A DNA stretch of 64,000 nucleotides from Nymphaea colorata (GCF_008831285.2 NC_045144.1:16893590-16957589), one strand, 5' to 3'. Counted from the first letter of the stretch, positions 1-13,099 are shown. The notes: generated by a model not told the origin, from the letters alone. Numbers and translations are program-made.

Positions 1-2578
1 TTACTGGGCTGGAGGGTCAAACTTCGACTTAGACTCGGCTCGGCTCAGCTCGGCTCGGCCTACCTACTTCTGAGCTAGTCATAGGACTCACTTTAATTTG
101 TTGGCTCTACAGTATTTGATGGAACCCCACTACACAATTTTGTACTGATTGAAGGGGACGCTTAGAGAATATGCTTGGTGGGATTGGTGTAATTTCTCCC
201 ACTATCTTTTACACTCTCTATCAGGCTTTAATATATATACTCCTTCCACTCACCCAACTATTGTCGATCATCGGATATATTCAAATTAGTGTCATTTATG
301 AAAAAACATACTCGATGATCAACTTGTATGAGTGATAAGACTTAGTCGAAAACATATAATGCCCTGATGATGTAGCCAAATAAGAAAATTGGGATCAAGT
401 CAGTACTTGTTTGAATCACCCATCATCACAAAACGCATGACTAGTTTTGCTAGAGTGGTCGATACAATGCGTTGACAATTAGATGAAAGACTTTCATGGT
501 TGGTCGACTTATGTTTCCTAAATTTTTTCATTGGTACTAGTTGGAATGCTGAAACTCTTACCCTTCCCCATCCCCAATTGCATGTGATTGCTTTCGGTGG
601 CGTGGGATCGGCGTTCAGGCCTGGGCAACAGGCTGGCCTGGCCCGACACCCAAAAATCGAGTTCTGGCCTGACTCGAAACCTCACATCCGAGCATGTGCC
701 CAGCTTGATTAAAACAAAAAAAATGTTAATGTAAAATCAATTTTTTTTAAATATAAAATATTTTTTAATAATAAAATATGTATCATTATTAAATAAAAAT
801 AATATTAAAAAATAAATTGGGCCCGATGCCCAGAGGTAGTCCTGCTGTGCTTTTCATTAGAACTTGAGATTGAAGGGGTATTTGGATGACATCCGTCTCT
901 AACTCAGTTTTGTAAAAACTAGCTTTTATGAAAACCAAGTTTTTTAATAAGTTTTAGAAACTTGGCTTTTATGTTTTGGGGACATCCAAAACTTGATTTT
1001 GAATAGCTTATGGGGGATCAGGCTTCTCACTTTCTCTTACAAAGCCAGGTTTTCTAAAAACTGGGTTTTCTTCAAACCAGTTTTGATGGCACCCAAACAC
1101 TCCAAAAACGTGGTTTTGGAGCGCAAAACTATGTTTTGTTTTGCATTCAAAACCCTGCTTTCAAGTGTCACCCATGCATCCCCTTGAGCTTTTTGAAAAA
1201 AAGAAAGTTCTTTATAGTCTTTTTACTTTTTCCAATTTCCACAGCCATCAAACGTGTTTTCTATAAGGAAAACAGTTCCAACATAATTATTCGGGTGTGA
1301 GGTATCTAAGTTTGGAGCGCACATCAGACCTATCAAGTTGACGTCTCGTGGAGAAACCACACAGATGGTCAATGGATCGTGGATAACTCGTGAGTGACCC
1401 ATTTTCAAGACTGGATCTGTGAAAAAAAAGAAAAAAGAAAAAAGAAAACGGGTCATACCGATGAGTGCCACGAGGGCGAAACACCAAGAACATGGGCCGC
1501 TTGCAGCCCATGTATATGATGTCCTGTTTTTTCAGGAGCTCAAGGTCGGAACGTTCTGTCCTCCTTATTCTCTCCAACATAGCAGATAAGAACTCCCAGC
1601 TATGTGGGTGCCATTAGTATGCAAGAAAAATAAAATAAGTAAATGTCAAAATTATATTAAATATTGTAGAAAATGTGGCATTGATAAATGAAATTAATAT
1701 ATGTCAATGTAAGATGAAAAAAAAAACTATTATTTGTTTGTCGTCAGCTTAGCTCGTTAAAAAGTTTGCACCTCTCTAAATCCTTTAATTAGGATGTTTT
1801 TTTATTCTTTAACATGTATACATATATTGGATCTATTATGAGGACCGTTTGATGAATGAAGCTCGAGTGAAGGAGAAGTTCCATCATTCCTGGTTATAGG
1901 GATGTCAACGGATCAGATCTAAATTGGATATCATTTTTTTCGGATATTCACATATTCGTATTTGAAGATATGAATAAAAACAGTCATATCAGAATCCAAA
2001 TCCAAAATCTGATTTCATGATCCGTATCCGCTTTTTCAGATTCGAAGATAAACAAAGAAAAGTTATATCCAAATTCACAATCCGAATCTGATTTTTATAT
2101 TCGTACTTGAATGCAAATCCGAATTTTGAACCGAATGTGGCCAATTTTCAAAATGTAACAGATATGAATATAGAATATTTATTGAAAACTAAATCCGTTA
2201 AATCTGAGTATGGTCATATATATCCAAACTAGAATCTCCTCGGATGTCATTTCCTAAATCTGAATCAGCGGTTCCCTTGAGTAAAACATTAAAAAAAAAA
2301 CATCAGTTTGAAAATCAATGAGAATACTTGAAAATTATCTGTTAAAAAATAGAAACAGCATTGATTTTAAAAAGATATCAAAATATTCAAAGCAGTACGT
2401 AGTTAAAACAGACATTATTACTGTTCTACAATCAGGCGTCAAACTGGTTCGGTTGAAGCCAATTCAGGCGCTCATTCTGAAGACTGTAGCGCTTAGTGTA
2501 TAAATATATGTAGCGACTTCCCCAAGATACATGTTTTTCAAGGGAAGGTGAGTTTTATAAGGAACCAAATGTTTCCTA
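1..2578. repeat. Block X copy 1, long-tail form
   Basis: This is a low-copy local repeat that closely matches 35590-38195 along its length and 50655-52216 over its first 1.6 kb; shorter homology is seen at 14527, 18905, 24208 and 62244. It contains a stretch with the phrase 'cttacccttccccatcccc', a MITE-like insert at about 871-1187, a conserved 200-bp part (about 1310-1620), and an AT-rich tail with many gat/atc and 'ggatat' words (about 1900-2260). The short ORFs inside are not conserved as proteins between copies, so I call no gene here. It ends where a Harbinger-like element has inserted. Confidence 0.8.
871..1187. mobile_element. MITE-like element inside block X
   Basis: About 315 bp with imperfect terminal inverted repeats: 'ggggtatttggatgacatc' at the left, and at the right the reverse complement of 'tgtcacccatgcatcccc'. 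The best matching copy is at about 36448-36770. A short duplicated flank (TTGAGATT or GAGATT-like) is suggested by comparing both ends. Copies near 15000, 24905, 51515 and 62710 keep the left end but have lost the right end. It has no coding capacity. The superfamily is not settled; hAT is possible if the target duplication is 8 bp. Confidence 0.5.
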
Positions 2579-2579
2579 G

Positions 2580-4605
2580 GGCTGCGTTTGATTGAAAGGA
2601 AGAATTTAACGTGGTAAATTTACCACAGTAAATTTTTATGGAAAAAAATACAGGATGAAATTTAACTCTCTTCTGATTTGAGGCCCTGTTTGATTGCATG
2701 GAAGTTTTTTGCAGGGTAAAATTAGCTGTGTTTGATGCATATGATAGTTTTTTGCAAGATAAATTTAACTGTGTGTAAAAATTCGAAGAATCTTGCATAA
2801 CGGGGAGCAGGGAAAGAAACATGAATCTAACATCAGAATAGAGGATGAGCATATGGCAATCGTAATTCATATGTCCAATATGAAAATGAATGAGCAAGAC
2901 ATGTGATGATGCTTTAACATAAGATGCTTTAACATAAGACATGTGGACACTAGCCCTCCCATGTTATGATGCTTTAACATAAGAAATCATAACATGTGAA
3001 GTTACAAATATGTTAATCCTTTTTACTATGACCAACTAATATTTCCTTTCCCTAGCTGTTTATGTGCTTGTTCAACACATACCAACAAATTGTAGCCAAA
3101 ACTACACCAGTTATTAGGAAATGAAACATCAACACTGGAAAAACTGTTAAAACAGCATGTGCCACAGTAGTATCATACCTGAAAGCAAGGAGTCATGTCA
3201 GAATTAGCATCATTGTCCCAGTTTCCAAACAGGAAGCAGGTTCATCAAAGAAAAGCTCCTAGCCCATGCATAGTGCAGTGCAGATTGCATGTGATACTTG
3301 AATTGTTCGAGTAATGTAAAAAAATATGCAACAGAAGAGGAAAACTGTACATTTTGGATTGAATACAAAGCAATAATCATAACCATTGCTAAACTACTAA
3401 CAAATTGGAAAAGGACATGCTCAACATTTACTCGAGACTAAGCTTGAAGAGTATGGACAATGAAACCTCCCACTCAGTTCCTCAGTTCCTAACCATAGTT
3501 CAAAGTAATGTGATTCTCCTTTGAAGCTTAAGTATGTTCCTTTGCGAACAATGCAGAGTCGAGCATCAGAATTTTACAAATCTTTCCAAACCTCAACCTC
3601 CTTTTCTCAAGCCATGAGCAACCATTAGTTTCGGAACAGCTAACCTGTACTACAGTGCATTTATAACAGGTACTAGATGGGTTCGACTGGTGCTTTGGAC
3701 CAAACATAGCCAGTTCCACATATATGTGAAGTAGCCGACTATAATGTTCAAAGCATATTTTCAGTCTAGTTAGATATTTATCCTTTACCAAACACAAGAT
3801 TTATGTGAGTAACTTAAGCATCAGAATGATCTAAAAGAGTCACAGCATATTTTCACCAACAAGTTCTTTCCAATTTTATTTAACTCATTAATGTATAATA
3901 CCAACATCAAGACAAAAGCAACCCATTTGTCCGTTTGATGTCCTACCCCTAATATCATTGTAAAATTCAACGGAAACAGAGGTAGCTGAAGTAAAAACAG
4001 ATAGCTGTTACCAGTGAATGAGAAATCGCCACGTACCTTAGTAAAGGAGCAGCAACGAGGGAAGAACAGAAATTTCCTGTTGAAGATGGTGCTTGAGGTC
4101 CTGCATCTGAAGGAAGATAGAGCGACAGAGGAGTGGAACGACAGAACAAGAGAGCAAGAGAGGAGAGGAATGAGAGACCGAGAGAGGAGAGGGAAAGAGG
4201 CGATAGAGGGGAAAGAGCAGAGAAAACGAGATAGGCTGGAGAGAGTGAGAGAGAAGAGGCTCTGAGAGCGGACATGAATGAGAGACCGAGAGAGGAGAGG
4301 GGAAGAGGCGACGGAGGGGAAATACGAGAGAAAACGGGATGGAGAGAGCGATAGAGAAGAGGCTCTGCGAGAGGAGAGGAACGAGAGACCGAGAGGGGAA
4401 GAGGCGAAGAGGAGAAATATCCGTGGTAAAATGTCTGAGCTCTAACCTCGGACCTTTTACCGGGTGAAAAATACCGTGATCGTACGAGTTTTGCGGGGTG
4501 AATTCCTCCGCATTTGATGCACTCAGCAGCAATGGGGTGAAATTTAACACGGCCGTACGTTTTTCACCTGCTCCATGATTTTTCCCCCGGCAATCAAACG
4601 AGGCC
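2580..4605. mobile_element. Harbinger/Tourist-like DNA element, non-autonomous
   Basis: About 2.0 kb bounded by inverted ends 'ggctgcgtttgattg' (left) and 'caatcaaacgaggcc' (right), which pair at 13 of 15 positions. The flanks repeat TAG (equally readable as CTA). The empty site is visible twice in the window: the sequence reads straight across ('gtttcctagtagaac') near 52650, and nearly so near 38195. The 3-bp target duplication and the GG(C/G)...GTTTG end fit PIF/Harbinger or Tourist-like elements. No transposase ORF is visible. The interior (about 2800-4000) is unique here and may be captured host sequence; a second inward-facing end-like motif at about 2682 suggests nesting. Confidence 0.65.
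4145..4420. repeat. Purine-rich tandem repeat
   Basis: Plus-strand G/A-rich sequence made of about 2.5 units of roughly 105 bp, each beginning near 'gagagaccgagag'. It lies inside the Harbinger-like element. Open frames on both strands are a by-product of the skewed composition. On the minus strand it resembles a pyrimidine-rich 5' leader, but no gene is attached that I can recognise. Confidence 0.6.
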
Positions 4606-4980
4606 TAGTAGAACATTGGTCTCTGATCATATATGGTCATGAACAAGGTATGTTCTGCGTGCACAATCCCACAGATTCTTTTATTGAAAGATAATTATTA
4701 AAATAGATCAAGTGGTTACATATAATGACATATGAATAGGTGATCCAGGCACGAACAAATCTATTCATCACTAGGGCATTCTCCTTCCAAGATAGTATCT
4801 TTTCTGTCTAAGTTTTCTTAAATTATTGTATGGAAGTAACATAATAATATATTCAACTTATTTGAGATTTAGTTCTTTTGAAGCTCAAGATTCTATCTTG
4901 GAAGGAGAATGATCTTCTTACTGGTTCCAATCCCTATCTGATTTCTGGGGTATGTGAAAACTCCAACTCAGCTGTGTATT

Positions 4981-5054
<74 letters not shown>

Positions 5055-5313
5055 GTGTGTGTGTGTGTGTGTGAGATCTTCAATATATGACACTAGCAAT
5101 CATTTCACTTAGAAACTCTTGGTGCATCAGTGATGCACTTCCTTGGAAACTCTTTATGTGTCACCAATAATACCGGTAGAAACTGTTGGCCCATCGCTAT
5201 AGGTCTTTGAAAAACTAAAATATAAAATATTATGGGTTTCAAGTATAGGTTGACATCGAACCAGACACCCGATGGGTGTATTATTGACGGACAGACCCGA
5301 CCCGATAACTAAG
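4606..5313. repeat. Long-tail continuation of block X
   Basis: Homologous to about 38195-38890 and 52640-53359. It contains the phrase 'gatcatatatggtcatgaac', a long (TA)n(TG)n microsatellite, and ends at the 5' end of a gypsy LTR. In the middle copy (to about 39620) the same sequence instead runs on toward the X8 gene promoter. Confidence 0.7.
4984..5074. repeat. (TA)n(TG)n microsatellite
   Basis: About 69 bp of alternating TA, then a short break, then about 20 bp of TG. The orthologous position in the right-hand duplicate (52995-53106) carries a longer TA run, so the tract differs in length between copies. The Ile-Tyr repeat ORFs here are artefacts. Confidence 0.95.
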
Positions 5314-7679
5314 TGTTAAGACCCCAAATTTTTCCACATTAGAACTAAAGCGATATCAAAATTTTACGAAAGAAACTGTGAAAAATTGCAATTTCAAAGC
5401 CAATTTTGAATCTAAAGAACAATTTACAATAAAATCAAGAATTTAGCCCGTGACACAAATCCCAATGCAGGATTACGAGTCCAAACTATGTCCAAATTAA
5501 GATTTGACATTCAAACCCAATTACAATTGTCATTTGAAATCCATATCCAATTGAAAAATTCAAATTTTGATTCAAATTCAAGAATTTGATCTAATTCGGT
5601 CTAGAATGTTATGTGGAACCCACGTGGGGCCCCACCCAGCCGGTGTGGTTAAGAGCCACCCCAGGGGCCACACACCCCCTTTTTTAAAAAAAAAAATTAT
5701 ATATTCTTCTCTCAATTAAATGAGAAAAATCATTTTCAAAAAACAATAAATAAAGGTTCATAGGAAAAAAGTGACAATAATCTCTCTCTCTCTCTCCCTT
5801 AGTTAAAGAAAAATCAAATTCTAAAGAAGCAATAAGTGTTAGAATTAAGGTCACCTAACCTACTTAATCCAAGTAGGTTTGACCCGGGTGCACCCAAATG
5901 TGATGTCAATTTCAGCTGTCAATTTCAGCTAGGTTTGGTAAGTATGGGCTCAGCTCAGTCAAAAGGGTAGGTCTGTCTCGTGACCCAATCAGTGGACAAA
6001 AATAGACTTTGACCGAATCGAATCCACTTTGACTAAGCTCAATCAAACATAACTTTCTTAGCTCAAATTCATCAAATTATCTCAAACAAAGTCAAATTAC
6101 TCGCAAATGAGCTTTGACTTTGGTCAATTGGTCGAAACTGACTAATCTGAACAATTTTGCCCTTTTATGATCCAATTGAAATTACAGAGCCTAAATTGGT
6201 TTATGAAAGGAAAATATACATTTAGATTTTGTCAAATAAATAAATCAAATACAAAATTAAAATTCAATATTTCAAACCAAAGTTTGATTCAGCTGAAATC
6301 CATCTTTAATCAAGTTATGGACGAAAATACCCTTTTCGAACCAAATTTGATAGAATTTTCAAATTTTGTTCAAATTTTAATTGAATTGTCATAATTTAAT
6401 AACATTTAGAGTTTAACAACTAGGTTTTAACCTAACAATCTCAATTTCAAACCAAGAAAAAAATAAATAGAGTAAAATAAAGTAAAATCAGGCGCAAGGG
6501 CATTTTTATCTAAAATTTTGGTCAAAGTTGGTCAGCTAGGTCTGAACTAAGGTTGACCACACCAAGCCCAGCCTACCTAGCTCATGTAAATGAGCTAAGA
6601 ATGGTCAATTAGAGCCATTAAACCTTATTTAACTCATTTTTTAAGTCCCCAAGGTCTTAAGTAAGTTCCCAAGGCGAGTTAAGAAGGTGGCTGATCACCT
6701 CCTCCTTTATATAAACCTTCTCTTGGCCACCAAGGGGGATGACGAAAATTTTGATGTAGTATCAAGTTGCTGCAGATAAGGAGCTAAGATAGAGAACCCA
6801 AGGAGAAGAAGAAGAATTCGTCCAAGCCCCCTTTCCCCTTTCTCCTTCAATCTTCTTCATTTTCCTCTATTCTTTCCATTGATTTTGCTAAGTTAGGGTG
6901 CTTAAGTGAACCCTTACTTAGGATTTTCATGGTGATAAGCTCTCTTTCTCACTCCAAATTTCAGCGAACAAGCTATTCTTCTTCTATCTTTGCTAAGCTC
7001 GAATCCAAGCTTAGATTCTTGCCTAGGATTGCTTGATTTAGAAAACAAGTGAAGAAGAAGATCAAGCATCAAGAACGACCACAAGGTAGGTGATTTTAAC
7101 TCATTTCTCATGTACTTTAGCTTCTTTGTTTCATTTTAATTTCAGCAATTCGTGAGGGGGGTTTATTTTCATTTATTTTATACCTGAGAATGATGTTCAA
7201 CTAGGGAAAACCTACGATTAAATGTACATGTTAATGCATAATGCATGCATGAGTCAGTTTTTCTAAAAGAGGAACCCATGAATCAAATTTTGGAAAAGGG
7301 CCCGAAGGCCACGTTCCTTTCAAAACAACAAGCTTAAAACTATTTTGAACTCCCTACCATGAGAGAATCCAACGGAGAGAGAGTGATTTTGCTGCAACAT
7401 ATAAGATGAAAATGTCTATTAGGGATGGATACATTCTTATGAATGTGATCCACCCTTGCATGGAAAAATTATGGATAAATTAGCTTGAACATTGTTTTGT
7501 TTTCCTACTCATTTGAAGTCATTTGGATTCATGTCTTTCAATTTAATTGATCAAGGGTGGTAGAGGAGATTAGAAACAAGTTTTCAATCTTCCTACGTAA
7601 AAGAACCCAGCCATGAATCGTCGTGATTCATGAGTTATGGGGTCCCTTGATCAAATTACCTTTTAAAGAGTACGATACG

Positions 7680-7714
<35 letters not shown>

Positions 7715-9229
7715 TGTTATATATATAGACATGTAATCTCTTGATAAAAATCATTTTCCTCATTTAACATCAGGTTGGAACATGTTTCCAAATTGATTTT
7801 CAAAAAAGGGGATCATTTTGTTGATTTTTACAGTACAAAGCTATGAAGTCACCTTCATTTCATTTTAAAATTTGTTTAATTTCAGCAATCCATACCTACA
7901 ATGTATGCAAGTGGTTGAAATTAGACCATACTTTATAAGAATTAGCTCAAGAATGTCAAATGTTACATATTTGAGATGTCAATTTTCAGCCATAAATTGG
8001 CTATGCTTTGAGAAACAATAAAAAAAAATAAACCTATCCAAACAACGTCCTAAAACACCTTTTATGGGTTGTTGATATCATTCATAAATCTTCAGATTTG
8101 CATGGGATAAATCATCTCCTAAAACACTGAAAATTTTCATTTTTTCTTTTCCTAAAAGGGGGATCAACTATCCTAAGATCGTCCAAAGAAGTTGACGATT
8201 CCATTGGCATGACATTTGAAATTTGAATAGGTTTGAAAGACTTATCGTTTCTATCTAAGAAACAAACTCTCTATTGGAATCAATGTCCATAATTTTCAGC
8301 TATCCAAATCAACACAAATCTGATTTTTTTTAGCTATTTTGAGACAAAAGTGAATGTCTTCCATGTCTCTCATCAATTTCAAAAATTGATTTTGGCATCA
8401 CTTATATATTTTTCATCATTTTGATAATTTTATGTTAAGTCTCAAGCTTATGGACTGCTTGTCTAATTCATGTGCTTAATAGTATAATAAGCACATTTAG
8501 AGAAAGTCTTACATTTTAATTAAAATCAATCTTTATGTGTAGATTGTATGACATGTAATGAATGGACTTCAAGAGATTATGAGAGAGAGAATGAATGTTT
8601 CATATGAATGAGCTTTAATAGATTATGAAGGAGAGAATAATGAATGTCTCATGTAGTTTCTCTTCTTATTTCATGCATTCACTTTCACCAAAGTCAATAG
8701 AACCACGTGCACATTCTCTAGAAATTAAGTAACTCAAATTTGAGTTGCACAAAGTGACCAAGTCATATTGCAACAAAAATTTGTAAACTTCACTTAACTT
8801 CGAGAGAAAACACAAGCAATGCATTCACTATTAAAGAATTCAATTTTAATCTTCAAAATCCCCGAGAATTGTAGATTTCAAATCAAATGGCGCCAAAAAC
8901 AAAAGTTTTTAAATGAACTTGAAAACCCTCCAATCTTCAAATTCATTTTCAAAATAAATTCAAATCACTTATTCAAAATGAATTTTGATTCCTGAATCTA
9001 AAACCTTAGAGTACAAGCATATACGATTTGCATCAATAACTTGTACATGATTCAAATGATCCTTAGTCCTTGGTCCAATTACCTCCGTTAAAGGTGGCAG
9101 GAACAATTAGACCTCGTACCGACAGGCGGATCCCTTTCTCTTAAAAAAATTTCTTCTAAACCCCAATTTTAAAAGAATTTTGCTGATTCGCATTTCGACC
9201 TACTTTGAAAAAGGGATGGGGTGCGAACA
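5314..9229 (+). repeat. 5' LTR of gypsy copy A
   Basis: About 3.9 kb beginning TGTTAAGACCCC and ending GTGCGAACA directly before the primer-binding-type site. Boundaries come from TG...CA ends and agree in both copies. It holds (TC)n at about 5780, a (TA)n tract at about 7680, and a gene-leader-like part near 6700-7100. No 3' LTR is present for comparison, so the ends are inferred. Confidence 0.7.
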
Positions 9230-9231
9230 AA

Positions 9232-9248
9232 TGGCACACCTGGTGGGA
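9232..9248 (+). other. Primer-binding-type site of gypsy copy A
   Basis: The sequence tggcacacctggtggga begins two bases after the inferred LTR end. Sites of this form, starting TGGC and ending GTGGGAC, are common in Tat-lineage elements. The priming tRNA was not identified. Confidence 0.55.
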
Positions 9249-10079
9249 CCCATCATTGTTTGTCTAAGGACCTATTTGGATCATATACAAGTTATATCAA
9301 TTGCACAAAATTTTTCATAAACATGCATACCGGCATCATGTAGTAAACATTGAGGAGATTCCATGAACCTCTTTTATTTATCCTACCCCTCCTCAATTTG
9401 AGGATTGTATGCAGCCCATGTATGCTCTCAAGTTTTCAAATCTATAGCTTAGGAATGTATGCAATAGAACCATCTATTTCACATCTTTTCATGAGTTTTG
9501 AAATACAAATCCTTACCTACATCATATTCCGATCATAATGTTACCGGACTATTTTTAGGACATTAGTCCAAGATATAACCTTACAACTGGACCACCCAAT
9601 TGGATTGAGAAGTCCTCCCATTAGTACTTAAATGGACAATAGTTCTGGTATATCGATGGTTGAACAAAGAAAATTGGAGAACAAATCTAGAAAACCCTTG
9701 GAGGAGTCTATGCCATTACCATAGATTTGTTATATAGGCATACCTTAAATTTTGGATAAATTAAGAACAATTTACCTGTTTATTTTCCATAGGTTCCAAG
9801 ACCAATTTTTCAAAAAAATGCATATAGGCAGGAGTCCTAAAAAATGCATTATGAATTTTTCATTAATTACTTGTTTGGATGCATGAGATGTGATGTTTTA
9901 CCTTGTCTCCAAACCATGTCCAAACCCATTGTCAAATATCTTCTCGAGTTTCTATTAGGTCAATTCATGTCAACGTCTAATACTTTCTTTTACCTAGATG
10001 GACTCAAAAAGTATTTTCCCATATGATCACATCCTATTCGGGTTGTGTCAAAGTCGATCCGAACTTTGCATCATCCCAA

Positions 10080-11209
10080 GTGGAGTCTACCTACCTCAAT
10101 GATATCTTCCATGGCACCAAACTTTTCGGTGTATGTTCACAGACCACTTAGAGGATTGCGGTCTCGAAGAAGTAGTTAGTCTTGCCATGCAACCTATCAA
10201 CGGCAGTCTAGTCCTTGCAATTACTGAAAGATGGAACCCAAGGACCAATATATTTTGGTTTCTATGGAGTGAAATGACAATAACTCTAGATGAGTTTCCA
10301 AGCATTATGGGTTTGCCAGAGCCAAAAGGTGACCCAAAAGGACCAATTGAAGACTAGTTCCTTGTGAATCAAGGTAAAGTCAAAACTCTAAAAGTGATTC
10401 GTAAACTCAAAGGAAAACGGAGTTGGCCCTTTCTAGAGAAAAATGGACATCAATATCTTTGACTACAATAACTTGGTGAAACATATTCCCAATATGTCAA
10501 CCCTGCTTCACTATCTAGAAGTGTTGCAGACAAGTAAAAAAACTCCATGGTGACTTGCACCACGGGTCTTATCTTCTCCAACAATGAAGAACATGTAATG
10601 GATTTTCGCACAGCTCGCCTCTTCAGAAAATGGGAGCATGTCAAAGTCCGTCACATATCCATAGCAATGGCAGCCTTAGCATTCTTTTACTGAGGGCTGA
10701 CCAAATTCTCAATTGGGGATGCAGACTAGTTAGAAAGATGTGTCTTTGCACTACAAGTGTGGCTCTACAAACATGTGAGGCTACAATCATGTCATTTTCA
10801 GAACACCGATGGCCAGTTATCTAGTATGGAGCACTACCGTAAGAAGATGGAGGAAGTGGACAACTCAACCATCATTTGGGACTTCTTTGATAGAGAAGAC
10901 ATCAAGTCAAGATATACCTACAACCCAGTTAGAGGAAGTCTTCTATTAGGACCATTTTTCGTAGTTGATTACCATCCAGAGCGTTGCCTCGAACAATTCT
11001 CACTGTGTCAAAGGAAAGCATATCCAATTGAGTCAGAAGGAGCCATCGTAGAGTGTGAATTTGATACCGAAGAGTGGTCCGAGTTATACACCTATGCTCA
11101 AAAATGTTGGAAATCATTTGCTCACTTTTATCTTCTCTTTGGTCCGAGAATGGGTCCCGAATATGTAAAATGGTGGGATGAAGTCCGCCCATCTATCCTT
11201 CTGTCCTAG
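10080..11209 (+). pseudogene. Plant-mobile-domain-like ORF upstream of gag (gypsy copy A)
   Basis: Open pieces at 10133-10357 and 10757-11209 share a frame but are separated by stop codons. The first piece contains an 'ERW-NP-T-FW...MTITLDEF..IMGLP' pattern that resembles the core of the plant mobile domain (PMD), related to MAIN/MAIL proteins and to DUF7745-type ORFs carried by some Ty3/gypsy elements. The second piece has 'WKSFAHFYLLFGPRMGPEYVKWW'. It lies between the primer site and gag, so it is the element's extra ORF. Copy B (about 57740-58857) has the same ORF with different lesions. The domain call rests on motif memory only. Confidence 0.6.
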
Positions 11210-11397
11210 ATTATCATGTCTAGTTAATCAAGCTATGTTTTCTCAAGTTGTGTTGAACTTTTTCAAGTCTTGTCAATCTCATCTTTCTTTAAATATGCAA
11301 TCAAAATTTGTCATTTTGTCCTTTATACAAATTATCTCTCATCAATTCAAATCCTAACATTTTCAATTTTTCTTCTTACAAGGTGAACATCTGCTTT

Positions 11398-12793
11398 ATG
11401 GTCGAGACCAGAAGCCAACAAAGGAGAGATTGAAATGAAGTTAGAGCAATCTTTTATGGGAGATAAGGGATAAGAATCTTCCTCAGAAATACCTCCCATG
11501 ATAGAAGCGAATGATCCAGAATATTGAAGATTTCAGAAATACATGATTATATTCAATGAAGAACAAGCCCAGGCAAAGAGGACAAAAAAAAAGGGAAGAA
11601 AACAAGGAAATATTCATTAAGCAGTTACAACTCTTCTGAAGAATTCAGTAGTGAGGAAGAACCAAAGACTCCCAAGATAAAGAATAAAGGAGAATCATGG
11701 AAAAAAAAGTTCAGGAAGTTGAAAAGAAGTTGAACGCAGTTCAACTCAAAGGCAAGGATAAAAAGAATTTCACCTGCGAAGATTTCTATGAAATACCCAA
11801 AGGCACATTAGGCTATGTTATTTGCCTAAAAATTTTACCAAATTTGATGGCCATGGAGACCCAAAGGCACATTAGGCTATGTTATTTGCAGAATGCTATA
11901 AATTTCACCACAATAATAGAGCTCTCTTTCGATGCTTTCCAAGGTGCTTAGAGGGAATTACAACACAGCGGTACCAGAAGCATATCAGTCCGGTTGAATT
12001 GAAAAATTTTAACAAATTAATTAACCTTTTCATCAAAAGGTTCATCCACAATGTCGAAACTGCACCAACAATCACCACACTGTGTTTTCTGAAACAAAGG
12101 CCAAGTGAAAAGGTGAGGTACTTTATTCAAAGATGGAGGTCTTCCTGCAACAAGATGAGGGACCCAATCTCTCAATCCCATGTATTAGGACTGATCGTGA
12201 ACAATTTGACACAACCACTGAGGAGCCTCATTTATAATGCTTCAATCAAGTCTTTCATCGATCTCACCCAGAGAGTAGAATGCATTGAAGCAGGAATTAA
12301 AAATCGAGCTTTTGATGTTGTCATCCCGATAAAGGTTAGGAAAGATACAAAGAAAAACAACATGAGTCAAAATGCTCCAGCCAACATCATAGCCAATGCC
12401 GCCACCTTAAAAAAAGAAAGGGCAGAATATCCCAAGAATAAAGGGGTAACAGACAAAGCTCGTAGCAGTCGCAGCGGCACAAAAAACAAACATCCTCGAT
12501 GGGGATAGGATAGAAAATTCACTCAATTACAACAAAATTATAAAGAAGTCATGCACATGTTGATTGAAAGAGGCACTCTGTTTTTCTCGAAAGTTTTCAA
12601 CCCCTCACCAATGATGGAGAAAAACAAAGAACAATTATGCAAATTTCATCGTGCACCAGGACATGATACAGAACATTGCCTTAGACTAAAAAATATTGTA
12701 CAATATGCAATCGACAAAGAAATCATCAAGGAGGTCAGTGAACAACCGGAAATCCTCAAAAACCCTTTTCCTAAACATGAAAAAGTTTTTTAA
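11398..12793 (+). pseudogene. gag of gypsy copy A
   Basis: A broken gag. The leader begins with MVETRS at 11398 and soon hits a stop. The capsid-like part (11879-12508) contains 'LEGITTQRYQK' and 'FLKQRPSEKVRYFIQRWRS', typical of Retrotrans_gag. After a TAG the frame continues at 12551-12793 with 'CKFHRAPGHDTEHC', the Cys/His knuckle-like motif of Tat-type gags. About 30 bp ending 'ctatgttatttgc' is present twice (about 11798 and 11860), unlike copy B, so the capsid start is scrambled in this copy. Confidence 0.75.
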
Positions 12794-13099
12794 CAAATCG
12801 TCAAGTCGTGGTGGCAAACAAAAGGGATACAGCATCCCTGGATTTCTTTGGGTTACTCTCCAAACATGATAAAGGATATGTCAATGCACAAACTGGGTCG
12901 GGCAAACAAGACAGTCAGACCCAGATCGATCAAAAGTCACAAATATGGGATCCTGAACCTTTGGAATCCATTTTAGGGAATTAGACCCCTTACCTCAAGT
13001 CAAGAAAGAAGGATTTAGCCCTAACAGGTAGAATGAATGGACTTTTGGACTATATGAAAATGGTCCGATCACATTTTATGATAAAGATCTACCAATTGG

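Noticed and set aside
500-712. Recurrent 'MVDLCFLNFFIGTSW' ORF in block X copies
   Set aside because: It follows the repeat, varies by frameshift and stop between copies, and has no protein features.
1287-1580. Minus-strand ORFs in the conserved 200-bp part of block X, repeated in all copies
   Set aside because: The frame shifts between copies and there is no conserved protein; the DNA is conserved because the duplication is recent.
4038-4550. Ser/Leu-rich 170-codon minus-strand ORF
   Set aside because: Produced by the purine-rich tandem repeat.
4878-5090. ORFs of repeated Ile-Tyr (also at 52892-53173)
   Set aside because: They are translations of (TA)n and (TG)n microsatellites whose length varies between copies.
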